This document shows positions 15,484 to 23,141 of a DNA stretch of 64,000 nucleotides, piece by piece. A program made the translations under genes and the position numbers. The notes beneath the pieces are model-generated. The model had not been told where the DNA came from. It did no database searches and saw nothing but the letters and a program-made list of their open reading frames with translations. Origin of the DNA: Embleya sp045207785 (GTDB taxonomy: Bacteria > Actinomycetota > Actinomycetes > Streptomycetales > Streptomycetaceae); the NCBI RefSeq assembly GCF_045207785.1, contig NZ_CP108777.1, forward strand, positions 62,001 through 126,000, given 5' to 3'. Every line of letters begins with the position of its first letter. The first letter of the stretch is position 1.

Positions 15484-15840
15484 TCAGGGCCTGAGCCGGT
15501 TCCATTGGGGATCGAAGCAGACCAGCCCCATCGAATCCGCAAGAGCCGCCGCGTAGGCGGAGGCCTCCTCGGCCCTGTCCCACCGCATCGCGAAGTAAAC
15601 GAGCGGACCGCCCGCCCCGCCGATCAACGGCCCCGCGGCCCAGGGGGAGGTCTCCCCCACGTCCTCGGTCACGTCACACCAACGCTGCGGAAGTGCCGCG
15701 ACGTAGGCCGCGATCCGCTCGGACGGAGGATGCACCACGTCCGCATCCAGGTAGTGGTCGTAAAGGACGGCGAGGGCCCGTCCGGCGGGTTTGCCCTCCG
15801 CCGGCCGGTCCCCCACCCACACAGCCAAGTCGTAGCTCAC
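15484..15840 (-). CDS. Conserved hypothetical protein (118 aa)
   Basis: A 118 aa protein from ATG 15840. The pattern MSYDLAVWVGDRPAEGKPAG, VLYDHYLDADVVHPPSERIA, SPWAAGPLIGGAGGPLVYFA and a terminal CFDPQWNRLRP is that of a common Streptomyces protein of unknown function. It has no signal peptide or membrane segment. The closing 'DPQW-x-R-L-R-P' motif is highly characteristic. Neighbours are remnants, so context says nothing about function. Confidence 0.72.
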   Translation of the reverse strand: MSYDLAVWVGDRPAEGKPAGRALAVLYDHYLDADVVHPPSERIAAYVAALPQRWCDVTEDVGETSPWAAGPLIGGAGGPLVYFAMRWDRAEEASAYAAALADSMGLVCFDPQWNRLRP

Positions 15841-16030
15841 CCCGTGACGCTGTCACAACGCACCGACACGGGGATCCGTGTCCGCCGCGCCCATGCGCCG
15901 CGCCGGCGTCGTCCACGGGCCCGGCATCCCGAAACAGCCGCCGGAGATTCCCTCCGCGGGCACGGTCCCGCGAAGGCCTTACGCCTTCGCACACGGCCGG
16001 GCCCCTCGTCAGGGGTGGGTCGGCCTCCTG

Positions 16031-16440
16031 TCAGGTCGCGTCCGCGGGTTGTTCGATTCCGCGTTCGATCATGTCGAGGAGGTCGTCGGTGGAGGTGCGG
16101 GTCTGGGTGGGGGTGAGTCCGCGCAGGGGGCCGTCGACGAGGAGGACGGCGAGTCCGTGGACGGCGGACCAGGCGAGGAACTCGGCGCCGGGACGCCGGT
16201 CTTCGGGCAGGAGGCCGGTGTCGAGCAGGTCGTCGAGGGTGTCGCCGAGGATTTGGAAGGGGGTTCGGCCGGCGGGGCCGGCGGCGGTGGGGTCCTGGGC
16301 CTGGGTCATGTCGGCGTGGGAGGTGAACGCGGCGCGGAAGAGGCCGGGTTCGGCTTGGGCGAAGGCGAGGTAGCCGTGGCCGACGGCCCGGAAGCGGGCG
16401 CGGGCCACAGCGGTCGGGTCGTCGCCGGCGAGGGCCGCGG
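16031..16440 (-). pseudogene. TetR regulator, C-terminal half only
   Basis: The last about 135 codons of a TetR-family regulator with a WHG-type ligand-binding domain: ARFRAVGHGYLAFAQAEPGL, FRAAFTSHADMTQAQD and FLAWSAVHGLAVLLVDGPLR, ending IERGIEQPADAT. The frame stays open upstream of about 16440, but there the DNA encodes a DUF6069 protein on the other strand, and no TetR helix-turn-helix is present. The DNA-binding half has therefore been lost by a deletion joining the two genes. DUF6069 genes often sit next to TetR genes. Confidence 0.75.
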
Positions 16441-16853
16441 TGGCGGTTTCGATCTTCGCTCGCCCCGTCCACACGTCCGCCCGGCGCACGCGCGCCCTCT
16501 GCGTCGGCCTCGCCGTCCTGGCCAACACTGCCTTGTTCACGGTCGCGGCCGCCCTCGGAACCGATTTCGAGATCACCGACCCCGGCAAGAGCGAGGCCCA
16601 CCGGTTCGTCGCTCCGGAGATCGCCGTGTTCACGCTGGTGGTGGGACTGCTCGCCTGGGGGACACTGGCCGTCCTGGAACGCTTCACCCGGTCCGCCAAG
16701 ACGATCTGGGCCGTTCTGGCCGGCACCGTCCTCCTGTTGTCCTTCGTGCCGATCGGCCTGGAACAGGCCACCACCGACACCAGGATCATGCTGGGCCTGC
16801 TCCACCTGGCCGTGGGCACGGCCCTGTTCCCCATGGCGCGCACATCACGCTGA
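16440..16853 (+). CDS. DUF6069 membrane protein
   Basis: A 137 aa membrane protein starting at GTG 16440. Four hydrophobic segments are visible: ALCVGLAVLANTALFTVAAA, IAVFTLVVGLLAWGTLAVLE, IWAVLAGTVLLLSFVPIGL and MLGLLHLAVGTALFPM. This is the usual DUF6069 topology. The first residues (MAVSIFARPVHTSARRTR) overlap the truncated TetR remnant on the other strand, so the native start may have been replaced. Function unknown. A TetR partner would normally control it, but here that regulator is broken. Confidence 0.75.
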   Translation: MAVSIFARPVHTSARRTRALCVGLAVLANTALFTVAAALGTDFEITDPGKSEAHRFVAPEIAVFTLVVGLLAWGTLAVLERFTRSAKTIWAVLAGTVLLLSFVPIGLEQATTDTRIMLGLLHLAVGTALFPMARTSR

Positions 16854-17144
16854 CCCGACCCCGCACCCCCACCGGCCTGTCCCTGTCGACCCCTGCGTCG
16901 GGCGACGACGGGTTGGCACGGGAAACAGCGACGGACGCGCACGCGAGAGAGCCCCGTGCGAGGCCCCGCGCGCCCGTCGACGGGCGTCCCGCCGTCGCCA
17001 CCCCGCCGAGCGCCCGAAAGACTGGGCAGGGGCCGATGAGTTTCCCCGCGATCCACAGTCCAAGATCATGACCGGTGGCCGCGACATGAGCGCGCACCGA
17101 CCGAACCCGCCGGGAACCGGCAACGAGACACCGAGGAACCCGAA

Positions 17145-17717
17145 ATGCGTACGTTGATCAGCACCGCGTTCATCTCGCTCGACGGCGTCGTGGAGGGCCC
17201 GGGCGGCGAGCCCGGCTACCGCAACTCCGGATGGACCTTCAAGGACATCGAGTTCCTCCCGGAGGCGTTCGAGATCAAGGGCCGTGAGCAGCAGGAGGCC
17301 GCGGCGATGATGATGGGCCGGGTCAGCTACGAGGCGTTCAGCGCGGTGTGGCCGGACATGGCCGATTTCGCCGACTACAAGGTGATGCCGAAGTACGTCG
17401 TCTCCACCACCCTGTCCGAGGGCGACCTGGTGTCGAACTGGGGCGAGACGACGATCCTGCGCTCGCTCGACGACGTCGCCGCGCTCAAGGAGACCGACGG
17501 CGGCCCGATCATCCTGCACGGCAGCGCCTCGTTGAACCAGGCCCTGTCGGACGCCGGCCTGATCGACCGCTACCACCTGCTCGTGTTCCCGCTCCTGCTC
17601 GGCGCGGGCAAGCGCCTGTTCAGCGCCACGGACAAGGACACGCAGAAGCTGAGGCTGGTCGAGCACGAGGCGTACGCCAACGGCCTGCAGAAGAACGTCT
17701 TCGACGTCGTCCGCTGA
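17145..17717 (+). CDS. Dihydrofolate reductase-family (RibD C-terminal) protein
   Basis: A 190 aa soluble oxidoreductase of the RibD C-terminal/DHFR-like type. MRTLISTAFISLDGVVEGPG is the family's N-terminal strand and substrate loop. EAAAMMMGRVSYEAFSAVWP and MPKYVVSTTLSEGD follow. GPIILHGSASLNQALSDAGL is the NADPH-binding segment and YHLLVFPLLLGAGKRLF the C-terminal core. These proteins reduce unknown pterin- or flavin-like substrates with NADPH. The start ATG at 17145 follows GAGACACCGAGGAACCC. It appears monocistronic and is followed by a hairpin. A second gene of this family lies at 61303. Confidence 0.9.
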   Translation: MRTLISTAFISLDGVVEGPGGEPGYRNSGWTFKDIEFLPEAFEIKGREQQEAAAMMMGRVSYEAFSAVWPDMADFADYKVMPKYVVSTTLSEGDLVSNWGETTILRSLDDVAALKETDGGPIILHGSASLNQALSDAGLIDRYHLLVFPLLLGAGKRLFSATDKDTQKLRLVEHEAYANGLQKNVFDVVR

Positions 17718-17761
17718 CCGAAGTGCCGCGGCGGGGAGCCGGGCGACGGTCGGCGCTTCGG
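17718..17761 (+). terminator. Stem-loop after the RibD-like gene
   Basis: CCGAAGTGCC (17718-17727) pairs with GGCGCTTCGG (17752-17761), ten pairs with one G-T, directly after the stop codon. No T-run follows, as is common in high-GC actinomycetes. Confidence 0.45.
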
Positions 17762-18525
17762 GGCCGGCGCCCGGTCGCATCGACACATCGCCTCAGCCGT
17801 ACGGGGCGATGTGGGGCGCCATCGTCGTCCACGGCGGATCGTCCTGAGGGTGGTGCCCCGACCAAGTGACGGTGCCGGTCGCCACGAAGCGGAAGACCTC
17901 GGGCGGACCTGCGCCGGTGGGGCCGTCGGGGGGCGTGACGCGGCCTGGTGGGCAGGTGCCGCCGTCGAGGGTCGGCGGCGAGTTCACCGCCGATGGCCGG
18001 TATCGCGATCGCTCGTTCGAGGGAGAGTGTCGGCGTGCGAGTGAAGTCCGTGTCCTGTGGGCGCGCGTCCGGTCCGGGTCTCGAGCCGGCGTGGCGGGCG
18101 GGGCGCGCCCGACATCGGACCGGCCGTGACGAGAGTTCCCAGGCGCCCCTTCGCCGATCCCTTGCGCAGCCGCAACAGATCGGCAAAGCTCTCCGAACAA
18201 TCGGTGGCAGGCGAGGAGAGGATTCGAGTGGGCGGCAACGACACACCCCTCGGCAGGGTGCAGCGCGCACTCCTGGCGCAGGTCCGCCGCCAGGGCCGCC
18301 CGCGCCGCCGGGCCGGCAGCGACGTCGACTGCACGGTGGCGGGCGTCCGCATCACCGCACGCGCCCTGCGCTCGGCCGCCCTGTCCGAATAACCACGGCC
18401 GACCGCACCTGCGCCGGCCAGGACCCGAAAATCTCGGGCGCACACGGGCATCCCGCGCCCCGGGTACGACGAGCCGGGCGGGCCTTCGGCGCCGCCCTCC
18501 ACTCTCACCGGCGCTGCTCGCCGCA
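17762..18525. other. Debris between genes
   Basis: No complete gene. On the minus strand 17793-17960 reads PPEVFRFVATGTVTWSGHHP and TMAPHIAPYG with a stop at 17793, which looks like the end of a lost gene. On the plus strand 18230-18392 reads GRVQRALLAQVRRQGRPRRR and VAGVRITARALRSAALSE. Neither has a supported start or family. Confidence 0.3.
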
Positions 18526-18776
18526 TCAGCAGGCGACTCCGGCCCTGTGCCATGCCACCAGGACGTCGTCCAGCGCCGCCAGTGCTGCCGGCGACGGGGT
18601 GGCTTCCGGGTTCAGCACGAGGTGGGCTATCACCTTGCGAGCAGCGGGCAGGTCGAGACTGAGCACCGCTTCGGGAAGTCTTCCCGTTTCTCCCGGGCGA
18701 CGCGGACAACGAACACACAACGGCCTCCGAGGCCGTGCGCTGCGAACGCCGCGCGGTACGTGCGGCGTTCCCGCAT
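18526..18776 (-). pseudogene. Frameshifted hypothetical gene
   Basis: From ATG 18776 the minus strand reads MRERRTYRAAFAAHGLGGRC and VFVVRVAREKREDF, then shifts frame near 18670 to PEAVLSLDLPAARKVIAHLV and LAALDDVLVAWHRAGVAC with a stop at 18526. The combined text is a plausible small protein, but the single-base shift breaks it. Family not recognised. Confidence 0.4.
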
Positions 18777-18789
18777 CAACCGAAGGCAT

Positions 18790-19180
18790 CCGAGGACTCG
18801 TACACCGCCCACCACGGACGGCGGATCCGGGCGCCGGACGAGGACGGCGGCCTCGCCCCGCTGCACGAGGAACGCCTGTACCCACACCAGTTGCTGCGGC
18901 TGGACGTCGAGTGCGGGCGGCGGGACGAGCAGACGTTCCCGGCGAGCGTCTTCGGCTCCCTGGCCGGAGTCGGCGAACGGCACATCGACTTCCGGCCCGT
19001 CGCCGAGGGGCGACACCCACCCGTCGCCATCCCGCGCACCGCCTCGTGGCCCTGACCATCCTGCCCGGATGGGAGCGCCGACACGACGAGACGACATGGC
19101 AGCCCTACGAAGGCGTGGACGCCGAGGGCGCCGTCACCCCTTCGACCGAGGGTGGTCGACGGCTTCGACCCGTGGACTGA
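18790..19180 (+). pseudogene. Frameshifted hypothetical gene
   Basis: The plus strand reads YTAHHGRRIRAPDEDGGLAP, then HQLLRLDVECGRRDEQTFPA and GERHIDFRPVAEG, with high third-position GC. Near 19045 the frame shifts to VALTILPGWERRHDETTWQP and YEGVDAEGAV, ending at 19180. No start codon is convincing. I do not recognise the protein. Confidence 0.35.
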
Positions 19181-19672
19181 GCTTGCCATATCTCACCCTC
19201 GACGCTTGGTCGTGCTCCACCGGCACCCCTTGCCCGAACCTGGCCCGCGACACGGCGCGCCGGCGAGAGCCGTCCCGAACGTGCCTACTGCGCAGGTACG
19301 GGCCGACGGCGTCGGTCGGCGATGTCGCGCATGCCCCGGTCGTTCGGATGCGGACGTCGCCTTCGGAGACAGATCGTCGGTCCTTGGGGATGACGCTCTC
19401 CTCGGTGGGCAGCAACCGGCCGGCTGCGCGCGGAGGTTGGGCCGCCGATGTCGATTCGGGGTCGGTGGCGTGCCGGCGCGTGCACACCCCGCGTCGTACG
19501 GATCCGGGTCGAGGTCGTCGGGAGGACGCGTCGGCGCCGGATGGGGTGAGTGGGGCCGGGGGTCGGGAATTCCTTGATCGTTCAGGCCGACGGCGCCTGC
19601 CGGACATGGTTCCTGCGCCATGGTCTTGGCGGCCGGACATGGTGGGCCGGCATGGGCGCGACAAGGAGTTGG
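19181..19672. other. Intergenic, upstream of the secreted protein
   Basis: About 490 bp with no supported gene. It should contain the promoter of the secreted protein. GAATTCCTTGATCG (19567-19580) is one of the few AT-richer stretches here. No clear repeat. Confidence 0.4.
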
Positions 19673-20617
19673 GTGGACGTGAAGCTGATCGTGCGGGGTC
19701 AAAAAGCGGTGTGGCGAGGACTGTCGATGGGTGCGGCCTGCCTCGCGCTGTGCGCGACGGTCGGGCTTACCGGTACGGCGCACGCGGAGCAGGCGCCGGA
19801 GGGCACGAGCGCGGCGTTCCCGTCCGCGATCAAGGGGTGGAAGGCGATCGGGCAGTACGAGATCGACGCGCAGTCCCAGGCGCAGGGGCTCGCCGGCGTA
19901 CAGCCGCACGGTGGCAAGCCGTACATGTACTACGCGGGGAACACCTCGATTCCCGCGCCTGTGCGGGAGCGCGGGTGGTCGCACATCGGGGACCCGGACT
20001 CCTCTCGCGGGTATGTGTTCGACGCCTATCAGGGCGGCGGGGACGCGACGTCGAAGATGTTCAGGGTGACCACGCCGTCGGGTGTCGCGCACGAGTATGT
20101 GCATGCGTTGGCGCCGGGTGAGGCGATGAACAACTCGTTCGCGGCGGTTGCCCCCGACGGCCGGTGGCTCGTCTCCGGCGAGTGGGACACGATGACCCGG
20201 CTGCTGGTCTTCCCGACGCCGATCCTCAACGGGGCCACGCCGCGCAGCGGGGGTACGCTGCCGCTCGCCGCGACGATCGAGCTGGATCGTCCGGTCAAGG
20301 ACATCCAGGGATGCACGTTCCTGGACGCGAAGCGGCTGTTGTGTGCCTCGGACGACTCCGACGCGAAGCTGTTCCCCGTGGCCAAGCCGCTCCTGCTGAT
20401 CGAGCTGAAGCAGGCGTTGAACGGGAAGACGGCGACCGGGCACGTGACTTCGCTCGGCGCGCTCCCCCTGCTCAGCGCGTGTCCCGGTGCGGCCGTCGAC
20501 TTCGAGACCGAGGGCGATGACTATGACCGACGCACGGGGGTTCTGCGCGTCGAGATGATTCCGCCGCGTGACTGTGCGGCGCGCGCCACCGTGTACGAGT
20601 TCAAGCGCAAGCGCTGA
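19673..20617 (+). CDS. Secreted protein with Sec signal peptide, unknown function
   Basis: A 314 aa protein. AAGGAG at 19663-19668 supports starts at GTG 19673 or 19679. The N-terminus KLIVRGQKAVWRGLSMGAAC and LALCATVGLTGTAHA is a Sec signal peptide cleaved at AHA-EQ. The mature part reads FPSAIKGWKAIGQYEIDAQS, VQPHGGKPYMYYAGNTSIP, then repeated beta-strand stretches (FRVTTPSGVAHEYVHAL, FAAVAPDGRWLVSGEWDTMT, IQGCTFLDAKRLLCASDDS). The repeated 'D-G-x-W-L-V' strands suggest a beta-propeller-like fold. Cys residues near positions 230-245, 280 and 302 may form disulfides. It is presumably released outside the cell. No operon partner. Function unknown. Confidence 0.75.
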   Translation: MDVKLIVRGQKAVWRGLSMGAACLALCATVGLTGTAHAEQAPEGTSAAFPSAIKGWKAIGQYEIDAQSQAQGLAGVQPHGGKPYMYYAGNTSIPAPVRERGWSHIGDPDSSRGYVFDAYQGGGDATSKMFRVTTPSGVAHEYVHALAPGEAMNNSFAAVAPDGRWLVSGEWDTMTRLLVFPTPILNGATPRSGGTLPLAATIELDRPVKDIQGCTFLDAKRLLCASDDSDAKLFPVAKPLLLIELKQALNGKTATGHVTSLGALPLLSACPGAAVDFETEGDDYDRRTGVLRVEMIPPRDCAARATVYEFKRKR

Positions 20618-20896
20618 CGCACCGGTCGGCAAGGCGTGGGCGGCGGCCGGCAGGGGCGGACCCCGGTCGGTGACGGTGCGGCGGCGGGATGGTGGCGGGC
20701 GCCGTGACCTCGACGACGACGTCGCGCTGCGGCGATGGCGGTCGGCAGCCGGCCGCTGCCCGTCACCCGATCAGGGCGGCATCCCCGCGCGGTCGGTCGC
20801 CTCGGACGGGCCGCGCGGGGGAAGGCGTCGGGGTGGATAAGATGATCTTCGATTTCCTTTTGGCCGCGTGGCCCGTACGTCCGAGACAGGCAGACG

Positions 20897-21766
20897 ATGA
20901 TCGAACGAATTCTGCCGCCCGGAGTCGTCGTCTCGGAGGTGTTCGGTGATCCGCCGGGGCACGTGCTGTTTCCGGAGGAGGAGGCGATCATCGCCGACGC
21001 TCCCAGCACGGAACGGCGCAGGGAGTTCAGGACCGGTCGACGATGCGCCCATCGAGCCCTGGCCGAGCTCGGATATCCGCCCGGGCCGGTGCTCAAGGGT
21101 CCGGACAAGGCACCGGTGTGGCCGGACGAGGTCACCGGCACGATCACCCACGACACGGGATACCGTTGCGCCGCCGTGGCCCGAGTCGCGGACATCCTCA
21201 GCATCGGGATCGACGCCAACGCCGGAAGCAGACGGATCACGTCGTATGACAGCATGACGGTACCGGCGGAACGACGGCGGCTGGCCGAACTCGCGGCCGA
21301 GCGACCCGACGTCCCATGGGGTCGCATCCTGTTCAGTGCGAAGGAGGCGGCCTTCAAGGCGTGGTATCCGCCGGCCCGGACCAAGGTGGGCATGCGGCAG
21401 GCGGAGGTGCTGATCGACCCCGACCGTGGGACGTTCCGGGCGCATGTGCTGACGGGTCCCGGCCCCGAGGTGAACGGCCGTCCGCTGACCGGCGTTTCGG
21501 GAGAATGGATGGTGAAGGGCGACCTGGTTCTCACAGCGGCGAGCGTGATCAACTCCGCCCGATATCGCCCCGGAGCGCGGGCCCAGAGTATGTCCGCGGC
21601 CGTCGTCGCCGGCCGGGGCTGGTCACCGGCAAGGGCGACCTCCGGTCATGTACGCCCCGCCCCGGCGCCTCGGATGCCGACGTCGCCCGCCCCGCACACC
21701 CGGCACCCGGCGGTCGCTTCGGCGGCAGTGCCTCGAACGGACGTCCAGCGCGGCGTGCAGATGTAG
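20897..21766 (+). CDS. 4'-phosphopantetheinyl transferase (EntD/Sfp type)
   Basis: A 289 aa protein. Family features: HVLFPEEEAIIADAPSTERR, the arginine-rich EFRTGRRCAHRALAELG, GPDKAPVWPDEVTGTITHD, SIGIDANAG carrying the first metal-binding Asp, and FSAKEAAFKAWYPP with the second acidic pair (W/F-x-x-K-E). It would transfer phosphopantetheine from CoA to carrier proteins of polyketide, peptide or siderophore synthases, none of which lies in the window. Two oddities: the usual 'TH[CS]' is THD, and after the expected end (TAASVINSARYRP) about 65 low-complexity, Pro/Arg-rich residues continue to a late stop, as if the native stop had been lost. The AT-rich stretch at 20835-20865 is a likely promoter. 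Confidence 0.85.
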   Translation: MIERILPPGVVVSEVFGDPPGHVLFPEEEAIIADAPSTERRREFRTGRRCAHRALAELGYPPGPVLKGPDKAPVWPDEVTGTITHDTGYRCAAVARVADILSIGIDANAGSRRITSYDSMTVPAERRRLAELAAERPDVPWGRILFSAKEAAFKAWYPPARTKVGMRQAEVLIDPDRGTFRAHVLTGPGPEVNGRPLTGVSGEWMVKGDLVLTAASVINSARYRPGARAQSMSAAVVAGRGWSPARATSGHVRPAPAPRMPTSPAPHTRHPAVASAAVPRTDVQRGVQM

Positions 21767-22468
21767 GCGGGGTCGGCAGGAGCGCCGCGTGCCGATGAAG
21801 GCGGAGGTCGTCAAGGGCGTTCGGGGTCCTCAGCGTTCCGGGTCCCGTTGGCCGGCGTCCCGAGCGGCCGTCGTCTCGGGAGCCTGGAACCCGGCCGGGT
21901 GTCCGGCGCGACCCGAGCGGTTCCAACCGCTCCGACCGGCAGGCGATCACGGCCCGACCAGTCCAGCCGGACCGAAGTACTTTGGGGGCGCGGGTTCGCA
22001 CGTGCTCTTCGAGGCAATTACCCAGCGCGGCATCCCCCATCGCGCAGACGATCTTGTCTGCGCCGTCGCGGCGATCGCCCTTGTGGTCATGGTGCAGTTC
22101 CTGATCCCCTGGCTGGACCAGCACCCCGGAGGCGACGCCGAGTCCTGACGATTCCCCCGCCTCGCGCGGTCCGTCCCGGCCTCGGAGCAGCTATCGGCGG
22201 CCGCCGTGGCAGGGATGTACGTGCCTCCCCCACGACACGGCATCATGCCGAAGCTGATCGCGGCGGCCGGCGGGAAGGTACCGGGAGCGAATGTCCGCCC
22301 CCTGCATGTCCCGGCGCCACCACCAGGGGGTCGAACCGGCTGGACATCTTCGGCCCGGGGACGGATGGTTCCCATCCCTGACGGGCCGGGAAGCGCTGGG
22401 CGGTGTCTTGTCGTTCACCGCCGGCGGCGCGGTGGTTCAACGGCGCCGACTCAGGTGCGGAGCGGAAA
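21767..22468. other. Noncoding stretch with membrane-segment remnant
   Basis: About 700 bp. Around 21985-22148 the plus strand reads FEAITQRGIPHRADDLVCAV and AAIALVVMVQFLIPWLDQHP, with one transmembrane segment and a stop at 22146, but no start is supported. Nothing else is recognisable. Confidence 0.3.
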
Positions 22469-22954
22469 TCAGTCCCGCATGCTGAGGTATTCGCCCACAC
22501 CCACCTGATCGATCGTGTCGAGGACGACGGGCATGGTCGAGGCGGCAAGCGCACCACCAACTGCACCGAGAACAGCCACTGTCGATTCGTTCTCTTGCGG
22601 AATGTCGTGAAGCGCTGCATATGCGCCGAGAACCGCGCCAACCATGACCCTCGCTCGGGGGCCGTCCCTGCGCGCGGACTGCTCAACGATTTCCGCGATT
22701 GCCACCGCGAGGGCGCTGGCGTCGGCACGCTGCTTGATCCTCGTCGACTGCTCGATGACATCAACGTCCTCGAAGGCGAGGCGACCAAGCTCCCCCAAAT
22801 CCTCCACATCCACTTGAGTCAGGCCGACAGTGGTCAGCCGAAGCAGGTGGTAACGAAGCCGCCTCAGCTGCATGTCCTCCAAGACGAAGTCTCTCCCGGA
22901 CCGAAACAGCTCGGCTGCTTCGCGAGAAACGGCCTCCGCACTGCTCGTAGACAC
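22469..22954 (-). CDS. Hypothetical protein (161 aa) downstream of helicase
   Basis: A 161 aa protein with a GTG start at 22954 behind GGAAGG. The first two thirds are charged and helical (MSTSSAEAVSREAAELFRSG, LRRLRYHLLRLTTVGLTQVD, then a Leu/Glu-rich stretch). The last third is Gly/Ala-rich: ARVMVGAVLGAYAALHD and VAVLGAVGGALAASTMPVVL, resembling a glycine-zipper hairpin that could sit in or on a membrane. It ends VGEYLSMRD. It is on the same strand as the large helicase, 187 bp downstream, and may share its transcript. I do not recognise the family. A coupled role with the helicase, such as defence, is only a guess. Confidence 0.6.
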   Translation of the reverse strand: MSTSSAEAVSREAAELFRSGRDFVLEDMQLRRLRYHLLRLTTVGLTQVDVEDLGELGRLAFEDVDVIEQSTRIKQRADASALAVAIAEIVEQSARRDGPRARVMVGAVLGAYAALHDIPQENESTVAVLGAVGGALAASTMPVVLDTIDQVGVGEYLSMRD

Positions 22955-23141
22955 TTCGCCGTCCTTCCGAGATGCTCAGGGCCGCCGGATCGGATCGGCA
23001 CTGTCCCGCTGACTCTTTCCATTGCACCTGCCGACAAACTGCCTGTCCCGCCGGCCTGCACCAACTGGGTGATCACCAGAAAAGGCCCGCAGCCGGCATC
23101 ACCCGCGCAGAGACGACGACGGCCGGATGAGGAGCTTCGGG

